In this document: positions 59,071 through 64,000 of the stretch, piece by piece | Position numbering within the stretch: the stretch's first letter is position 1 | Layout: each line of letters begins with the position of its first letter | Origin: Takakia lepidozioides | Taxonomy: Eukaryota > Streptophyta > Takakiopsida > Takakiales > Takakiaceae | Direction: 5' to 3' | Length of the DNA stretch: 64,000 nucleotides | NCBI GenBank assembly: GCA_030704615.1 | Contig: CM060732.1 | Coordinates: 81,925,171 to 81,989,170, forward strand | Notes under the pieces: generated by a model | Told to the model about the DNA's origin: nothing | Database searches by the model: none | What the model saw: only the letters and a program-made list of their open reading frames with translations | Position numbers and translations under genes: made by a program

Positions 59071-62000
59071 ATACTACATTTACACCCTACAGAATTTGCA
59101 GCAGTGAAAAACTTTTCTGTGATGTCCTGAACACACATTCAGCAACGTATGTTTGGATCTAATTTCAAAAATTCTCTCTCGAGATCGGAACTAAATCACC
59201 GCAGTTGATCTCGACTTTTGCACTCAAAGAACTATTCTACTGCATTCGCCATACGCCAGTGAGTCTGTTCGTATTTCAGAAGTCAGTTTGCCATGGAAAT
59301 TTAGTGTAATAAGAAAGACTGGCAAGCTGCAGTTCTCTGCAGCATATGCAAGACAATGCAAGACTACAGCAAATGTGGCCGACAAACAAGTTGCAACCGA
59401 AAATCCACACCCCAGTAAAAGTGTGCATGGTTGGCTTGGCTATGACAAGATTGGAGATTGGACTCAAGAGGAGAAAGGTATGACCGGTCGACCAACATTT
59501 TCGCTTTTGATATTGACAATCGCGCTGGAGTCCAAGAGATGACATGAATCGCATGTTGTAACATGGGCGAGACACAGGGTAGCTGTACCCCAGCGTACAA
59601 GTAGCTCACTTGCACTCCGTCACTGATTTCTGATCCTCGAGGGCAGGATATGGTCCATGATAACTTCCGGCCTCCTATCAAACCAATCAAGAGTGATAAA
59701 CGATCTAGACACGACTACTCCCAAACCTCAGAAATTTTAAAATAGGAAGAGGACGAAAAGCTCTAACCCGACGTTATCGCAACAAGACAGCACATCAACA
59801 AGAGCAAGGAGAAGGGGAGAAGAAGGTCAGCCTAAAAACGGATATGGATGGCGGCAAGATGGTGATCTTGCTTGTTGCGGCTCAAGTCTTGTCTCCTTTC
59901 CATCAGCCCTCATCGACCAAGGTTCTCCGACAATGCTAATCAGACTGGAGACGAAGATTTCTTTGTCAGCGGCAGATTCGCACAGTTTGTTTTGGACATG
60001 TTGAAGGGAACAACAATTGTGCCATGAGATGTGTCTTTAGCGTCCAAGCAGCGTCTGGATATCTACAAAACCCAAATTCAGTGGAGAACTGTGAATACAT
60101 TGCCCACACAGTATAAAACTAAGGCACCGATATGAGGGGAAACAAGGGGGAAACAAGGACCCACCACAACTATTGGACATGGCCAGATTCAGGCAACGGA
60201 GAGCACGTTTAACGTCCAGCGAAAGGAAAAAGTTGCCCATGACATGTCATAGAGTAGCTGACTGCTTTGAGCAGGGCAAGCCTTCAATTTGGGAAAGAAA
60301 CGTGTAGGAAGCAGAATTGTAAGTTTAATTCGACAACTGATGGGAGTTTGGAACTTCTGTGCTGCACATGATCGTGTTCTGCCATAGCTCTCAACAGAGT
60401 TGTGCATTGGTTGAGGCACTTGGGGGATTCAGTTCCACACATAGGCTTATGTTGGAGGTTGCATTGCAATATTAGTGCAGGTCCGAAGGTTCCCACCTCC
60501 TAACAGGAGGGAATAGATGACCTCACGAGGAAAAAAGGCCCACACTGCTGGCTCTGGTCATATGTCTTTACCCTGCAGTCTCCCAATTCTAAGGAGGTGA
60601 TTGTTCCACTTTAATCACACACCTGCATGAGTACACACACAATGAGCAACACTCATATCTTTGATTTTTGTATCATTGCCGTTAAGGTTATTTGTGGACA
60701 GTTCAGAGATGTTACACATAGTGAGATCCTCACAATAACAGTTGGAGAGGGAAGAGAACTCTGCTACATGCATTATGATCCTGTTTGAAGGAAGTGAAGA
60801 AAATGGTGCTCGAAGTCAATCCAAGGATGGAGGGTGAGGCGGGTTGAACTTCTCCAATGTTAGACTATATCACCAGAAATCCTTTGGACTCTTGAAAAGT
60901 ATGGGTAGAACAACCTCTGTCATCTACAGATGCATTGCTGCCATAATTACAGGCAGTCCACACAAACTGGGCATGACATGCACTTCATTTCTAGTGGTCA
61001 CTTCAGGACACACCAGCAGCACAATGGATCTGTCACAACCGCATAGTTGGCAATTATCAGATCCAATACAGACAGCCTTCATCTTCCAGCACATTCTGTG
61101 GACATGAACTTGAATAGAAAGAATAATAAAAATAATTTACAATTTCATTGAGATATCATCTGCAATAGATAAAATCTTCAACTAGTTTGTATAAAATTGA
61201 AACTTAGTGCAAGGGCATAATAAGAGGGAAGACAGGGCCACTAGAAATGCTCGAGTCTCTCCCTGTTACATAGGCCTCCACAATATAGTGCAACTACTTC
61301 ACAAAGTCTATCCTGCCCTGGAAAGAGCATATTGCTTTGATTACTGGAACTCAGTGCATTTCAATTTTAAACTTTGCAGCTAAGGGCCACTGCTAAAAAA
61401 CGGGAAGTGGTATTAATAGCGTTTCACTGTCTCACCATGATCTGGACTGCTTTATCACAGATGCAACTTTGTAACAGCACTCCTGATGAAGTCCAGCTGA
61501 CAGTTTCTGAGGTGATAATGCTGCTGGATGCAGGTCCATATAGTGAATCATGAACAACTTCTAGTGCAATAAAATTGTCAAGAACCTGTTTTATGGATGT
61601 TACATACAAAATGTGCAAATGATGATGAACCACAAGTCAGTCTTAATACCAGTATGATCTTCTCAAATCGAGACACACAGACCTAGAAGCAAGACAGCCA
61701 GACATAAGACTGTATATTTCATTCCAACCTGATTAAATACTGTTAACAGCTTAACAGCAACAATTCCCTCAACCTCTTTGGGCAACATCAGTGGCTCATG
61801 CTCACTAGCCACTCAATAATAAATCAAAAGTATCATAAATGAGAACTACATGCCTCAGTCATCTTGTACAATACAGTGAGGAGTTCACATAAAAGAAAAG
61901 AGAGTTAATTGTAGGTTTATGGTGGCACACCCCTCTTTTTCTTACCAAAAGCAGTGCAGGTGCCACATCGTCTGCAAACCTGTGGCATGCCACAGACTAC

Positions 62001-62204
62001 ACTCTGTCAGTCCCCCTTCTATATATTTACCCATCCTGGCCCACCTGCACATCTCACTGAGACCAAACCCACCCACAGCACAAGCAGGACAGAATTAATA
62101 CAACGAACTGATGCTCCTTTCCAACAACCTGGCTCCAAAGTTGTCCTCGTAATACTTTCTGTAAAACTATGAGTGCCAAAAGTATGAGATATGAACAGAT
62201 GTAC
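59071..62204. other. No confident gene
   Basis: Only weak LRR-like traces and short frames. A possible last exon of the VAL-like gene could start after TTTTACAG at about 62151 on the minus strand ([14 protein letters not shown]), in phase with the exon at 62205, but it is not conserved in a way I can recognise. Confidence 0.35.
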
Positions 62205-63877
62205 CTTGGCTGCAGAGCCAATAGGTTCACCACAACCACTGCAGATCTGACGTCCACGGCCTGCCCCTGTCGCATACTTCTTCGGTGGCACAGTAGCAGC
62301 AATCAGTGGGTTTAACATACTGTACTCTTGTTTTGAAGAGCTTGAATGGACTGAGTCCCCTGAAGGCTCTGCAGCTTTACATGTCCTGGGGTCCCACGAC
62401 TCCATGTGGCTGGATGGCTCTGCTAGCCCTGGTGTGTAAGGGCTCTGTGGCTGCTGCACCTGCATGGGGGTTGGAGAAGCTTCCTGCATCTCACTTTCCG
62501 CCAGCACCCTGCTGGAAGTTTGTGAGGCTACCTCCTCACGACTGCTACTGGGATCGTCACTATGCTTATCAGAGAGTGGATCTGGACGGAAGAGGGTTGC
62601 AAGGTGATGCTGGTGAAGGTAGGTAGAGAGGGGCAGGCTGGCATCTTGCAGGAGGCGCACCATGCTTACTCGCTCCTCACGATCAGGCTGGCTGTTAAGG
62701 TCTATTGCTGCCTTACTGGGCCCCTCCTCGGCCCTCAAGTCAGGATGTTGTACAGCTGGTAGAGTAGGAGCTCCCTCTCCAGTAGGCCCCACCGGAGTTT
62801 CAGGACGGGAAGCAGTCTCAAGCAAGGAGGCGGAGTCAGAAACGTCGTCTCGGGCCCACTCACGCTTCTTCCGTGCCAGCTCTGACTCACGCTCGAATTG
62901 ACGTTTCTTGCGGCGCTGCATTAGTGTCTTGAAGCGACGCTTCACTGTGACACACACATTGCACACACAAGTTGGTTTGTGCTTGGGGCCCTTGCCACTT
63001 GGGGGCTGGATGCACACAATGCAGCTACAGCCAGGCCGATGGCGAGGGTGCTTGGTAGTGCGCATAGGTGAAGCTGGGCTTGTGGTTGCTGCTGCTGCCT
63101 GTGCCAGTGCATCAAGGCCAGCAGCTGGTGTAGTGGTTGGCTCTCCTCCTGTTGTGGCCGCCAACGTCAGCCTTGTGGTGCCGCCCTGCTTCCCACCCTC
63201 TGCATCATGTCAGCCACCCCACCACCCAGGCTCTGTCACCCTCCATTCACAACCTAAACCCCACCACGAACTCGCACAATAAAACATCCCCTTAAGTCAT
63301 ATTATAGACCCAGGCAAGAAGGAAACGAATGCTTGCCTTGAGCAACTGTCAGACTCAGCAGTAGATCAAGTTTCTCATTGCTTAGTTCTTGGGGCGCACT
63401 GCACAGTGCTCTGTCAAAGCAACCACCCCAGACAAACACCTCAAAGGCTGTCAAGGTAACCTAGTAAGTCATGATATGCTTTCTCTTGTCAAGATACAAA
63501 ACCACATGCAAAGTTGGGATTATCACTTACTAGGGCAAGCAAACAAGGACAAGCCATTATACTTGCAGCCTTCTTGAGCTTCCAAAAGACATCATTGAAA
63601 CTAACCAGTCATAGATACAATAAGAAGCTGAAAACCTTGGGCCATGGGATCAAGTAGCAATACCCACTTGATAACCCACAGGGAACAAGGGTGCTCAACC
63701 AACCTTCCCATAGGGACATCAGTAAGGGAAAGGAAAGGAAAAAAGGAACTAGAACAAACTAACCTCGGTGGATCCCAAGTATTATTAGCACAAGACCACC
63801 GAGTAGGCACAAAAGCTTCAACGGGCAACCGGCGCCAGTTACCACACTCATCACACTGTGCCCATTGTGCTTGTTCC
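62205..63877 (-). CDS. VAL/HSI2-type B3 transcriptional repressor, 3' part (5' part outside window)
   Basis: Exons on the minus strand: 63764-63877, 63337-63410, 62205-63199, in phase. The first carries the CW zinc finger ([17 protein letters not shown], then WSCANNTWD), which in VAL proteins has been linked to histone H3 binding. The second has [14 protein letters not shown]. The third has the Cys-rich VAL motif ([33 protein letters not shown]), a basic helix and an EAR motif ([12 protein letters not shown]) followed by [13 protein letters not shown]. Angiosperm VAL proteins bind RY elements through a B3 domain, encoded further upstream and beyond this window, and silence seed genes via Polycomb and histone deacetylases. 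The 63337 donor appears to be GC, not GT. The protein's end is uncertain. Confidence 0.9.
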
Positions 63878-64000
63878 CTGCAGTAGCCCCTCCTCCTCAA
63901 TAATCGTAAAACAGGCCATGCCCCCACTCTATTGCCAAAGGCCCACTGTACTTTTTTGCCCTTCCCACGAGAGTCATAGCCCTTCTCCTAGCCACAATAC

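Overview
The window looks like nuclear DNA of a non-flowering land plant with swimming sperm (fern or lycophyte most likely). Genes are sparse and intron-rich, mobile DNA is abundant, and there are three long PLS-class PPR genes or relics. An enkurin gene encodes a component of the motile axoneme, which flowering plants lack. The exact lineage is inference.

Layout. 0-3.6 kb holds only one possible terminal exon. 3.6-6.5 kb (minus) is a complete eight-exon zinc alcohol dehydrogenase-like gene. 7.1-9.1 kb is repeat debris, including a repeat that recurs inverted at 50.1-50.4 kb. 9.87-26.3 kb is the most unusual region: a multi-gene, transposon-like unit with two divergent TATA boxes at about 21.3 kb (minus) and 22.0 kb (plus). 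Rightwards it encodes a probable DDE/D transposase (DUF7869-like). Leftwards it encodes a protein with CTD-like Ser-Pro-x-Tyr repeats, a long ParB-like gene whose exon chain runs into an FCP1-like domain, and two further FCP1-like (HAD phosphatase fold) genes. A 24-bp near-perfect palindrome (11-bp arms, 2-bp spacer) occurs 13 times between 12.3 and 26.2 kb: upstream of starts, in introns, in two duplicated exons and just after the transposase. I recognised no full copy elsewhere in the window. The coding frames carry many in-frame stops but almost no frameshifts, so this copy is probably decayed.

26.9-28.2 kb is a degenerate tandem array with telomere-like CCCTAAA motifs. 28-35 kb has few recognisable genes, apart from a broken nuclear poly(A)-binding protein relic next to a glycine-rich reading frame. 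36 kb has a secreted S1-type (self-incompatibility-like) protein. 37.9-49.8 kb is a PPR cluster: one intact DYW-class gene (minus), one gene joined to a LINE reverse-transcriptase fragment and lacking its DYW domain, one frameshifted pseudogene and small inverted PPR fragments. Two copies of a tRNA-derived SINE family lie at 37.3 and 51.6 kb. 55.2-56.0 kb is the enkurin gene. 58.9 kb has a leucine-rich-repeat remnant. 62.2-63.9 kb is the 3' part of a VAL/HSI2 B3-type repressor gene (CW zinc finger, Cys-rich motif, EAR motif) that continues past the window edge.

The ordinary genes look unrelated in function. Only the genes of the 9.9-26.3 kb unit seem to belong together.
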